Of a stretch of 64,000 nucleotides of DNA, positions 33,643-41,819 are shown one piece after another; within the stretch, counting starts at the first letter, position 1; the number at the start of each line of letters is the position of its first letter. The DNA comes from JANWZL01 sp037445185. GTDB taxonomy: Bacteria > Pseudomonadota > Gammaproteobacteria > Burkholderiales > Thiobacillaceae. The position numbers and the translations under genes were made by a program. The notes under the pieces are model-generated. The model saw nothing but the letters and a program-made list of their open reading frames with translations. It made no database searches and was not told the DNA's origin. The stretch lies in assembly GCA_037445185.1 (NCBI GenBank), contig JBBIKZ010000001.1, positions 30,088-94,087 of the forward strand, given 5' to 3'.

Positions 33643-34620
33643 ATGAGCATCATCGAAAAGGCCGCGGGCAAGCTCGGTGCCGACTACCAGACCCCACCCG
33701 TGCCGCCCGCCGCCGGCAGCGACGTCGCGCGCGAGCGAGCGCTGATCGAGGAATCCATCGAACGGGCCGCGGCCTCCTTCGGGGAGGTGACCGCGCGGCC
33801 GGCCAGGAGGACGCCTGCCCCGGATGACGACGGACCGACCACGGTCTGGGGGGGCACCTCGCGTAAGGTTTCGATCGACGTGCAGCGGCTCAAGGCGATG
33901 GGCATGGTCACCCCGGATGCCGGCCGCGACAAGATCGCCGAGGAGTACCGCCTGATCAAGCGGCCCCTGTTGGCCAAGGCCTTCGGGCACGGCGACACCC
34001 CCCGCATCCCCAAGGGCAATCTGATCATGGTCACCAGCAGCCTGCCCGGCGAAGGCAAGTCCTTCACCGCCATCAACCTGGCCATCAGCATGGCGACCGA
34101 GATGGAGAACACCGTGCTGCTGGTGGATGCCGACGTGGCCAAGTCGTCTGTGCCGCGCTACCTCGGCATCGAGGCCAGGGAGGGGCTCATCGACGTGCTG
34201 CGCAACACGAACCTGCCGCTGTCCGACGTGCTCATCAAGACCGACATCGCCAAGCTGACCATCCTGCCGGCGGGACCCTCCATCGCGCATGCCAACGAAC
34301 TGCTGGCCAGTTCCGCCATGAAGGCCTTCGTCGAGGACATCGCCAGCCGCTACCCCGACCGCATCATCCTGTTCGACTCGCCGCCCCTGCTCGCCACCAG
34401 CGAGGCCACCGTGCTGGCCAGCTACATGGGCCAGATCGTCTTCGTCGTGGAGGCGGAGCGCACGCCGCAGGAAGCGGTCAAGGATGGCCTCGCCCACATC
34501 TCCGGCTGCGAGCACATCGGCCTGGTGCTGAACAAGGCCACGCGCGCCCCTGCCGGCGACTACTACGGCTATGGCTATGGCTACGGTTATGGATACGGCT
34601 ATGGCGAGTACGGCAAGTAG
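33643..34620 (+). CDS. XrtA-associated bacterial tyrosine autokinase
   Basis: A 325-residue cytoplasmic BY-kinase. Walker A is MVTSSLPGEGKSFTAINLAI, Walker A' VLLVDADVAKSS and Walker B IILFDSPPLLATSE. The C-terminal tail ends in a Tyr/Gly hexamer tract, GYGYGYGYGYGYGEYGK, the cluster that is trans-phosphorylated between subunits in BY-kinases. The phosphorylation state sets assembly of the co-polymerase ring and polymer length. The tract is encoded by a degenerate 6-bp tandem repeat and it overlaps the start of the next gene, which begins at 34601. Confidence 0.93.
   Translation: MSIIEKAAGKLGADYQTPPVPPAAGSDVARERALIEESIERAAASFGEVTARPARRTPAPDDDGPTTVWGGTSRKVSIDVQRLKAMGMVTPDAGRDKIAEEYRLIKRPLLAKAFGHGDTPRIPKGNLIMVTSSLPGEGKSFTAINLAISMATEMENTVLLVDADVAKSSVPRYLGIEAREGLIDVLRNTNLPLSDVLIKTDIAKLTILPAGPSIAHANELLASSAMKAFVEDIASRYPDRIILFDSPPLLATSEATVLASYMGQIVFVVEAERTPQEAVKDGLAHISGCEHIGLVLNKATRAPAGDYYGYGYGYGYGYGYGEYGK
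34565..34607 (+). repeat. Degenerate hexanucleotide repeat encoding the kinase Tyr tail
   Basis: Seven to eight consecutive GGNTAY units (for example GGCTATGGCTATGGCTAC) read as Gly-Tyr in the kinase frame. The same bases contain three ATG codons in the next frame, from which the following gene can start. Copy number could change by slippage without shifting the frame. Confidence 0.7.
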
Positions 34621-36211
34621 CCGACCCCAGCGCGCTGCCCTGCTGAGCATCGTCTTCCCCCTCCTGGCCTGGCCGGGGGCGGGCGTGGCCGGCGATTGGC
34701 AGTGGAGCCCCAGGCTGAGCTTGGAGGAGCGCTATTCAGACAACGTCTTCCTGCGACCCAAGGGCCAGGAGCATAGCGACTGGATCACCGAGGTGAGCCC
34801 CGGCATCGCTGTCCGCCGCGAGGGGCGCAAGCTCAAGGTGGATGTCGACTTCAGCCTGCAGGGCTACCTCTACGCCAACGACCCCGACCGCAGCCGCGCC
34901 CGCAGCAACCTCAATGGACAGGCCCAGGCCACGCTCCTGGAGGACTGGCTCTATCTGGACGCCACGGCACGCGCCAGCCAGCAGCTGGTGGACTATGTCG
35001 GCGGAGCCGGGCTGGGCGATGCGGTCGGCATCCAGAACACCCGCCAGACTTACAGCTACGGGCTGAGCCCCTATCTCAAGCACCGCTTCGGCTCCGACGC
35101 CACGGTGGAGCTGCGGGTGGGGCGCGACAAGTATCGTTCCACCGGCGGCAGCGGCCTGTCAGACAGCGGCACCAACCGCTACCGCTTCAGCGCCGTGAGC
35201 GGAAACGACTTCTTCCCCCTGTCCTGGAACCTGAGCTACGACCGGCGCGAGACGGACTACGCGGACCGCATCGATACCGACGGCGAGCAGGCCTCGGCCT
35301 ACGGTCGGCTGCAGATGCGGCGCGAATTCGGCCTGATCGGCCAGGCAGGCCTGCAAAAGGGCAATTTCCCGGGGGCGACCAGCCGCATCCGCGACTTCTC
35401 CTACTACGGGCTGGGCGTGTACTACACGCCGGGACGGCGCTTCTCCGGCGAGCTGGTCTATAACCTCTCTGACCAGGGTAACTTCGTCAGCGGTAGCGTC
35501 ACCCTGCAGCCCACCCTGCGCACCACGCTCAAGGCCTCCAGCACGCAGCGCAACTTCGGCCGCAGCTATGAACTCTCCGCCAACCACCGCACACGCAAGT
35601 CGAGCTGGGGGCTGGTTTATCAGGAGACCCTGTCGAGCTATGACCAGCTCGACCGGGAAAATCTGTTCGACGCCTGGTTGTGCGGTGGGGTCTACGTGTT
35701 TCCCATCCCCCTCGGCAGTGCGGTCCCCGACGGCTGCACGAAATTGAGCGATGCCGCCCTCGCCGCGCTGTTCGGGGCGGCGGCCTTCAAACCCGTCACC
35801 CTCGACAAAACCTACCTCAGCAAGGGTCTGACCGGTCAGTTCAGTTATGCCTTCCGCCGGGCCAACGTCAGCCTCCGCCTGTTCGACACCCGACGCGAGT
35901 ATCAGGAGACGGAGGTGCTGGGGCGCGAGGACCGTCGTATCGGTCTGCAGGCGACGCTGAGTGTGCGCCCTGGCGAGCGCACCACCCTGAGCCTGTCGAG
36001 CGGCCTCTCCCGCCTGGAGGTGGACGACCCCGTCACACCGGCCAACAACCGCGAGGATGACTTCTGGAACATCGGCCTCACCCTCACCCGCCGTTTCCAG
36101 CCCGACGTCTCCGGCAGTCTGGAGCTGCGTCATCAGCAGCGCGACTCCAACCTCAACAACCAGGACTACACGGAGAACGCCTTGGCCGCCCGCCTTAACA
36201 TGCGGTTCTGA
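34601..36211 (+). CDS. XrtA-system outer-membrane beta-barrel protein (TIGR03016-like)
   Basis: A 536-residue exported protein, with a signal peptide at residues 9-27 (RAALLSIVFPLLAWPGAGVAG, about), and a long beta-rich region with alternating hydrophobic residues and many Tyr/Arg. The N-terminal mature motif GDWQWSPRLSLEERYSDNVFL and the C-terminal ALAARLNMRF, ending in Phe, are typical of outer-membrane barrels. The family is found only in PEP-CTERM/exosortase loci and is thought to form the outer-membrane channel or scaffold. Start at 34601; two more ATGs lie upstream in frame (34571, 34589) inside the kinase repeat tract. Confidence 0.88.
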   Translation: MASTASSRPQRAALLSIVFPLLAWPGAGVAGDWQWSPRLSLEERYSDNVFLRPKGQEHSDWITEVSPGIAVRREGRKLKVDVDFSLQGYLYANDPDRSRARSNLNGQAQATLLEDWLYLDATARASQQLVDYVGGAGLGDAVGIQNTRQTYSYGLSPYLKHRFGSDATVELRVGRDKYRSTGGSGLSDSGTNRYRFSAVSGNDFFPLSWNLSYDRRETDYADRIDTDGEQASAYGRLQMRREFGLIGQAGLQKGNFPGATSRIRDFSYYGLGVYYTPGRRFSGELVYNLSDQGNFVSGSVTLQPTLRTTLKASSTQRNFGRSYELSANHRTRKSSWGLVYQETLSSYDQLDRENLFDAWLCGGVYVFPIPLGSAVPDGCTKLSDAALAALFGAAAFKPVTLDKTYLSKGLTGQFSYAFRRANVSLRLFDTRREYQETEVLGREDRRIGLQATLSVRPGERTTLSLSSGLSRLEVDDPVTPANNREDDFWNIGLTLTRRFQPDVSGSLELRHQQRDSNLNNQDYTENALAARLNMRF

Positions 36212-36220
36212 GCGACGCAC

Positions 36221-37225
36221 ATGTACGAAGCCTATTACCACCTCCGCGACAAACCCTTTCAGCTCAATCCAGACCCGCGTTTCTTCTACGGCAGCCGGGG
36301 GCACAAGCGGGCCTTCTCCTATCTGGAATACGGCCTGTCGCTGGGCGAGGGGTTCATCATCATCACCGGCGACGTCGGCGCGGGCAAGACCATGCTGGTC
36401 AAGCACCTGCTCAAGAAGCTGGATCGCGGCAATTACCTCGTCGCCAACCTGGTCAGCACCCAGCTCGATGCCGACGACATGCTGCGCAGCGTCTCCGCCG
36501 CCTTAGGGCTGGACTACGAGCACCTGTCCAAGGCGGCCCTGCTCAACAATCTGCAGACCTTTCTGCGCGACAACCTGCGCCAGGGTCGCCGGGCCCTGCT
36601 CATCGTCGACGAGGCCCAGAACCTCTCGCCCAAGGCGGTGGAGGAACTGCGCATGCTGTCCAACTTCCAGGAAGGGGAAAAGTCGCTGCTGCAGAGCTTC
36701 CTCCTCGGCCAGCCCGAGTTCCGCGACACCCTGCAGAGCCCGGAGATGCAGCAGCTGCGCCAGCGGGTGATCGCCTCCTACCATCTGGGGCCCATGGACC
36801 GGGACGAGACCATGGGCTACATCCTGCACCGTCTCAAGACGGTGGGCTGGCACGGCAACCCGGCCTTCGCCGAGGACGCCTTCGATGCCATCCACGCCTT
36901 CTCCGGCGGTGTGCCGCGCCGCATCAACACCCTGTGCGACCGCCTGCTGCTGTTCGGCTTCCTGGAGGAACGCAACCAGTTCGACGCCAAGGCGGTGCAG
37001 GAGGTGATCGCCGACCTCAAACAGGAGGTGCACCATCAGGCCGCACCGGTCAGGCAGACGCAGATGGCCACCGTCGCCGCCGCGCCGGTGTCGATGGCCG
37101 TCGACGCGGCCCTGCCGGCCGACCTGGAAGAGCGCCTGACGCAGATCGAGCGCGGCCTCACCCGCTTGATCCCCATGGTGCGCAAGATCCTCTACACGGT
37201 GAGCGAAGGCCAGGAGCGCGACTGA
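36221..37225 (+). CDS. XrtA-associated ExeA-like ATPase (TIGR03015)
   Basis: A 334-residue AAA ATPase. The hallmark N-terminus MYEAYYHLRDKPFQLNPDPRFF, seen as YEAYYHLRDKPFQL, is shared with ExeA/GspA. Walker A is IITGDVGAGKTMLVKHLL, Walker B is ALLIVDEAQNLSPKAVEELR, and sensor 2 is in GVPRRINTLCDRLLLF. A C-terminal tail (about 285-334) is Ala-rich with an amphipathic end. In ExeA systems such proteins help secretin assembly; here it may assist the barrel or export machine. It starts 9 bp after the barrel gene and overlaps wecB by 1 bp. Confidence 0.93.
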   Translation: MYEAYYHLRDKPFQLNPDPRFFYGSRGHKRAFSYLEYGLSLGEGFIIITGDVGAGKTMLVKHLLKKLDRGNYLVANLVSTQLDADDMLRSVSAALGLDYEHLSKAALLNNLQTFLRDNLRQGRRALLIVDEAQNLSPKAVEELRMLSNFQEGEKSLLQSFLLGQPEFRDTLQSPEMQQLRQRVIASYHLGPMDRDETMGYILHRLKTVGWHGNPAFAEDAFDAIHAFSGGVPRRINTLCDRLLLFGFLEERNQFDAKAVQEVIADLKQEVHHQAAPVRQTQMATVAAAPVSMAVDAALPADLEERLTQIERGLTRLIPMVRKILYTVSEGQERD

Positions 37226-38403
37226 TGGTGGGCGAGTCCCCCCCGGGCGGGGCGACGCCCGGCCCGGCCCTGGCGGGGGCGCAAGCGGCGCGCGGGTCGG
37301 CGCGTCATCCGGCTTGCGAGGTGCTGTGCGTGGTGGGGGCGCGTCCGAACTTCATGAAGATCGCGCCCATCATGGCCGCCTTCGCCGCCCGCCCCATCCA
37401 GGCGAGGCTGGTGCATACCGGCCAGCATTACGACGCCGCCATGAGCGACGGCTTCTTCGAACAGCTCAACATCCCCCGGCCGCACGTCAACCTCGAGGTG
37501 GGGTCCGCCAGCCACGCCGTGCAGACGGCGGAGATCATGCGCGCCTTCGAACCGGTCCTGGACCAGGAGGCCCCGCGCGCCGTGCTGGTGGTGGGCGATG
37601 TCAACTCCACCATCGCCTGTGCCCTGGTGGCGGCCAAGAAGGGGGTGCCGGTGATCCACGTCGAGGCGGGCCTGAGGAGCTACGACCGACGCATGCCCGA
37701 GGAGATCAACCGAGTGCTCACCGACCAGCTCTCGGAGCTCCTCTTCACCACCGAGCGTGCGGCGCTCGACAATCTGAAACGCGAGGGGATAGACCCGCAA
37801 CGGGTGCATTTCGTCGGCAACGTGATGATCGACACCCTGCGGCGCCATCTCGATCGGGCCATCCCCGCCGCGCAGACCCTCGGTCGGTTGCCCGCCAAAG
37901 GCTATGCCGTGTTGACCCTGCATCGCCCGTCCAACGTCGACGACCGCGACACCCTGGCCGGGTTGCTCGACGCCATCGCCCGCATCGCCGCGCGCCTGCC
38001 GGTGGTCTTCCCCATCCATCCGCGCACGCGCGCCGCCGCCGAGCGGCTGGGGCTCTCGGCCCGGCTCGAGCAACCCGGCATCCGCCTCCTGCCCCCCCAG
38101 GGTTATCTCGAGATGCTGGGACTCATGCGCGAGGCCACGGTGGTGCTCACCGACTCCGGCGGGCTGCAGGAGGAGACCACCGCCCTCGGTGTGCCGTGCA
38201 TCACCCTGCGCGAGAACACCGAACGTCCCGTCACCCTCAGCGAGGGCACCAATACCCTCACCGGGCCCGACCCGGAAAAGATCCTGCAATGCTTCGAGGA
38301 CATCCTGGCGACCGGGGGCAAACGCGGTCGCATCCCCGAGTACTGGGACGGGAGTGCCTCGGAGCGCATCGCGGCGATCCTGCGTGACTGGCTGGATGCC
38401 TGA
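37225..38403 (+). CDS. wecB: UDP-N-acetylglucosamine 2-epimerase (non-hydrolysing)
   Basis: A 392-residue cytoplasmic enzyme interconverting UDP-GlcNAc and UDP-ManNAc. The family motifs are VVGARPNFMKIAPI, VHTGQHYDAAMSDGF, HVEAGLRSYDRRMPEEINR, LTLHRPSNVDD and TDSGGLQEETTALGVPCITLR. The first 27 residues (VGESPPGGATPGPALAGAQA on) are Pro/Ala-rich and unusual; a later start near CEVLCVVGARPN is possible. The ATG at 37225 overlaps the stop of the ATPase gene. This supplies ManNAc for the exopolysaccharide, which the dedicated locus position supports. Confidence 0.95.
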   Translation: MVGESPPGGATPGPALAGAQAARGSARHPACEVLCVVGARPNFMKIAPIMAAFAARPIQARLVHTGQHYDAAMSDGFFEQLNIPRPHVNLEVGSASHAVQTAEIMRAFEPVLDQEAPRAVLVVGDVNSTIACALVAAKKGVPVIHVEAGLRSYDRRMPEEINRVLTDQLSELLFTTERAALDNLKREGIDPQRVHFVGNVMIDTLRRHLDRAIPAAQTLGRLPAKGYAVLTLHRPSNVDDRDTLAGLLDAIARIAARLPVVFPIHPRTRAAAERLGLSARLEQPGIRLLPPQGYLEMLGLMREATVVLTDSGGLQEETTALGVPCITLRENTERPVTLSEGTNTLTGPDPEKILQCFEDILATGGKRGRIPEYWDGSASERIAAILRDWLDA

Positions 38404-38497
38404 CGGAATCTCGTCGATCGTCACGAACGCCCGTGGGGGCCGGATCGGTCAGCGCGGATACCGTCAGCAGGGATCGGTCCGCTATAGGGGGTGGGAC

Positions 38498-38515
38498 TTG
38501 GCCCGCGATTTGCTT
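38498..38515 (+). promoter_or_regulatory. Sigma-54 promoter before the deacetylase gene
   Basis: TTGGCCCGCGATTTGCTT has GG (38500-38501) and GC (38512-38513) exactly 10 bases apart, the invariant -24/-12 layout of sigma-54 promoters, with T residues around the -12. The start of transcription should be near 38525, about 30 bp before the ATG at 38556. The 152-bp gap between wecB and the deacetylase gene is the largest in this part of the island. Confidence 0.65.
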
Positions 38516-38555
38516 GCCTGCGGAAACTAGGCCTAGATGTGCGGCTGAACACGAC

Positions 38556-39425
38556 ATGACCGAGCTGAACGCCGAGCTGTATAACGTGATGACCGTCGAT
38601 GTGGAGGACTATTTCCATGTCGCCGCCTTCGCCGACCGCATCCCGCGGCATGAATGGGAGCGCTGGCCGTGCCGGGTGGAGGCGAATGTGGACCGTATCC
38701 TGGGCCTGTTCGACGCGCATGCCGTCAAGGCCACCTTCTTCACCTTGGGCTGGGTGGCCGAGCGCTACCCCGGCGTGGCACGCCGCATCGCCGACAACGG
38801 TCATGAACTGGCCAGCCACGGCTATGGGCACCAGCGCGCCAGCGAGATGAGTCCGGCGGCGTTCCGGCAGGACGTCACCCGTGCCAAGGGCCTGCTCGAG
38901 GACATCGCTGGCGTGGAGGTGCGCGGCTACCGCGCCCCCAGCTTCTCCATCGGCCACGCCAACCTCTGGGCGATCGATGAACTGGCGCAGGCCGGCTACC
39001 GCTACAGCTCCAGCATCTACCCCATCGCCCACGACCACTACGGCATGCCCGACGCCCCCCGCTTCCCCTATCGGCCGTCGCGCTGCCCGCAACTGCTGGA
39101 GGTGCCGCCCACCACCGTCAAGCTGGCAGGGCGCAACCTGCCGGCGGGGGGCGGCGGCTATTTCCGCCTGCTGCCCTATGCGTGGTCGCGCTGGCTCCTG
39201 CGGCAGGTCAACCAGACCGAGGGACGGCCCTGCATGTTCTACTTCCATCCCTGGGAGATCGACCCGGACCAGCCCCGCGTCGTAGGGGCGAGCGCGAGGA
39301 GCCGCTTCCGTCACTACGTCAACCTCCACCGCATGGAGGGCAAGCTGCGCCGCCTGCTCGGCGACTTCCGCTGGGGGCGGGCGGATGAGGTCTATGCCGC
39401 AGCGTTGACGGCCAAGCATGCGTAA
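38556..39425 (+). CDS. XrtA-system polysaccharide deacetylase (TIGR03006)
   Basis: A 289-residue carbohydrate esterase family 4 protein. The NodB-like motifs are visible: MTVDVEDYFHVAAF (D-D/E), ASHGYGHQRASE (the H-x3-5-H metal motif), RGYRAPSFSI and CMFYFHPWEID. It probably N-deacetylates the exopolysaccharide in the periplasm, although no signal peptide is seen. The DVEDYFHV sequence marks the TIGR03006 exosortase-associated subgroup. The ATG at 38556 is preferred over a longer upstream frame because the D-x-E-D-Y motif sits close to the start in the family. A sigma-54 promoter precedes it. Confidence 0.93.
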   Translation: MTELNAELYNVMTVDVEDYFHVAAFADRIPRHEWERWPCRVEANVDRILGLFDAHAVKATFFTLGWVAERYPGVARRIADNGHELASHGYGHQRASEMSPAAFRQDVTRAKGLLEDIAGVEVRGYRAPSFSIGHANLWAIDELAQAGYRYSSSIYPIAHDHYGMPDAPRFPYRPSRCPQLLEVPPTTVKLAGRNLPAGGGGYFRLLPYAWSRWLLRQVNQTEGRPCMFYFHPWEIDPDQPRVVGASARSRFRHYVNLHRMEGKLRRLLGDFRWGRADEVYAAALTAKHA

Positions 39426-39467
39426 TGGGGATGCAATCGGTCATCTCCGCCCCACGCCCGCTCAACC

Positions 39468-40508
39468 ATGCCTGATCTGATCGTCCGAACAGCGTGCGCT
39501 AGCGATGCCGCCGCCTGGGACGCCTTCGTCGCGGCCACGCCCGAGGCCACCTTCTTCCACCGCTGGGGCTGGCAGTCCGTGCTGCGTCAGGTCTTCGGCC
39601 ATCGCACCCACTACCTGCTCGCCGAGCGCCACGGCCACATCGAGGGGGTGTTGCCCTTGACCGAGGTGAAGAGCCGGCTCTTCGGCCACGCCCTGATCTC
39701 CACCCCGTTCTGCGTCTATGGCGGCATCGCCGCCAGGAACGACGCGGCGCGTACCGCGCTGGACGCGCACGCCCAGGCGCTGGCGCGGGAACTGGGCGTG
39801 GGGCATCTCGAATACCGCGACCGCGATCGGCCGGCGCACGCCGACTGGCCGGGGACCGACCTCTACGTCACCTTCCGCAAGGTGCTCGATCCGGAGGTGG
39901 AGAAGAACATGCTGGCCATCCCGCGCAAGCAGCGGGCCATGGTGCGCAAGGGGATCAAAAACGAACTCACGGCGGAGGAGGAGGAGGCGGGGGTGGACGG
40001 CTTTTTCCGGGTCTATGCCGACAACGTCCGCCGCCACGGCACGCCGGCCCTGCCCAAGCGCTATTTCGCGGCGCTGCGCGAGACCTTCGGCCGCGACTGC
40101 GAGGTCCTGCTCGTGCGCGCCAAGGGCGGCCAAGTGGTGAGCGGTGTGCTCTCCCTCCGCTTCCGTGACGAGATCCTGCCCTACTATGCCGGCGACACCG
40201 TCGAGGCGCGCGCCCTGGCGGCCAATGACTTCAAATACTGGGAGGTGATGCGTCGGGCCTGCGAGCAGGGCGTGCGCGTGTTCGACTACGGCCGCAGCAA
40301 GGTCGGCACCGGGCCCTACGACTTCAAGCGCAACTGGGGTTTCGAGCCGCAGCCGCTCAACTACCGCTACCAGCTCGTGCGGGCGCAACGCCTGCCGGAG
40401 AACAACCCCAACAACCCCAAGTACCGCTTGTTCATCCGCGCCTGGCAGCGTCTGCCGCTGCCGGTGGCGAATTTCCTCGGCCCTTACATCGTGAGGAATC
40501 TGGGGTGA
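39468..40508 (+). CDS. FemAB-like XrtA-associated acyltransferase
   Basis: A 346-residue protein with two GNAT-like folds of the FemAB/LFTR group. The opening FHRWGWQSVLRQVFGHRTHYLLAERHG, seen as WGWQSVLRQVFGHRT, and FDYGRSKVGTGPYDFKRNWGFEPQPLNYRYQL (in parts FDYGRSKVGTGPYDFKRNWG) are strong signatures of the exosortase-linked subgroup. FemAB enzymes transfer amino acids from aminoacyl-tRNA; here a modification of the polysaccharide or its lipid carrier is possible, but no substrate is known. It lies 42 bp after the deacetylase. Confidence 0.88.
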   Translation: MPDLIVRTACASDAAAWDAFVAATPEATFFHRWGWQSVLRQVFGHRTHYLLAERHGHIEGVLPLTEVKSRLFGHALISTPFCVYGGIAARNDAARTALDAHAQALARELGVGHLEYRDRDRPAHADWPGTDLYVTFRKVLDPEVEKNMLAIPRKQRAMVRKGIKNELTAEEEEAGVDGFFRVYADNVRRHGTPALPKRYFAALRETFGRDCEVLLVRAKGGQVVSGVLSLRFRDEILPYYAGDTVEARALAANDFKYWEVMRRACEQGVRVFDYGRSKVGTGPYDFKRNWGFEPQPLNYRYQLVRAQRLPENNPNNPKYRLFIRAWQRLPLPVANFLGPYIVRNLG

Positions 40509-40541
40509 AGGCGGTTCAGGCTGACAAAGGCGGGTGCCTGT

Positions 40542-41819
40542 ATGGATGAACTGCTCTTCCTCGCCCACCGTATCCCCTATCCGCCGGACAAGGGGGACAA
40601 GATCCGTTCCTATCACCTGCTCAAGCACTTGGCGCGGCGCTACCGCATCCATGTCGGGGCCTTCGTCGATGACCCCGAGGATTGGCGGCATGCCGACGCG
40701 CTGCGCTCGATGTGCGCCAGCGCGCATCTGGTCGGGATACACCCCAACTGGGCCAAGCTGCGGGCACTGACGGGGCTGCTGACCGGAGAGGCCCTGACCC
40801 TGGCCTATTACCGCCACCCCGGCATGGCGGCCTGGGTCCGGCAGCGGTTGGAGGCGGGGGTGCGCCGGGTGGTGGGCTATTCCTCCGCCATGGCCCGGTT
40901 CGTGCTCGACGCCCAGGGGGTGCGCCGGGTGATGGACTATGTCGACATGGACTCGGACAAATGGCGGCAGTACGCCGACACCCGCCCCTGGCCGCTGTCC
41001 TGGCTCTATCGGCGGGAGGCGGCGCGCCTGCTCGCCTGGGAGCGGCGGGTGGCGGCCGCGTTCGACTATGGGTTCTTCGTCTCCGCGCCGGAGGCGGCCG
41101 ACTTTCGCCGTGCCGCACCGGAGATCGCGGGGCGCATCGGCTGGTATGGCAACGGGGTGGATGCCGACTACTTCTCGCCCGAACGGACCTATGGCAACCC
41201 TTATCCCGCGGGGACGGAGGCGCTGGTTTTCACCGGGGCGATGGATTACTGGCCGAACGTGGATGCGGTGACCTGGTTCGCGCGGGAGGTCTTCCCCGCC
41301 ATACGCCGGGCGCGGCCGGCGGTGGCCTTCTACGTGGTGGGCAGCCGGCCGGCCGCCGAGGTGCAGGCGCTCGCGCGCCTGCCCGGCATCGCGGTCACCG
41401 GCCGGGTGCCCGACGTGCGCCCCTATCTCGCCCACGCCGCGGCGGCGGTCGCACCGCTGCGCATCGCCCGCGGCGTGCAGAACAAGGTGCTGGAGGCCAT
41501 GGCCATGGCGCGCACGGTGGTGGTCACGCCCCAGGCCCTGGAGGGTATCCGCGCCTTGCCGGGTGAGGAGGTGCTACTGGCCGACGGGGTCGCGGGCTTC
41601 ACCCAGGCCACCCTCACGGCCATGCAGCGACCGGATCTCGGGGCCGCCGCACGGCGGCGCGTGTTGCAAGACTATGCCTGGGAGGCCTGCCTGGCACGGG
41701 TCGATGCCCTGATCGATAGCGCCCCGCCCCTGCCGGCCAAGCCGCGGCCAATGTGCCACGAGGATGCGGCCGCAACGACCGGGGCTGCCGCCCGCGTCAG
41801 TGGCGAGAGGGCGACATGA
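40542..41819 (+). CDS. XrtA-system glycosyltransferase (TIGR03087)
   Basis: A 425-residue GT4-type (GT-B) glycosyltransferase. MDELLFLAHRIPYPPDKGDKI is the family hallmark, and the donor-binding half has ALVFTGAMDYWPNVDAVTWF, VTGRVPDVRPYLAHAAAAVAPLRIARGVQNKVLEAMAMA (the E-x7-E region in parts PLRIARGVQNKVLEAM). The protein adds one sugar of the repeat unit; which one is unknown. It overlaps the exosortase gene by ATGA, so their production is coupled. About 45 Pro/Ala-rich residues at the C-terminus have no homology. Confidence 0.9.
   Translation: MDELLFLAHRIPYPPDKGDKIRSYHLLKHLARRYRIHVGAFVDDPEDWRHADALRSMCASAHLVGIHPNWAKLRALTGLLTGEALTLAYYRHPGMAAWVRQRLEAGVRRVVGYSSAMARFVLDAQGVRRVMDYVDMDSDKWRQYADTRPWPLSWLYRREAARLLAWERRVAAAFDYGFFVSAPEAADFRRAAPEIAGRIGWYGNGVDADYFSPERTYGNPYPAGTEALVFTGAMDYWPNVDAVTWFAREVFPAIRRARPAVAFYVVGSRPAAEVQALARLPGIAVTGRVPDVRPYLAHAAAAVAPLRIARGVQNKVLEAMAMARTVVVTPQALEGIRALPGEEVLLADGVAGFTQATLTAMQRPDLGAAARRRVLQDYAWEACLARVDALIDSAPPLPAKPRPMCHEDAAATTGAAARVSGERAT

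Noticed and set aside
36934..37224. Earlier start for wecB within the ATPase gene
   Set aside because: The open frame extends to 36934 but runs antiparallel in composition to the ATPase coding frame and has no homology. The ATG at 37225 touches the ATPase stop.
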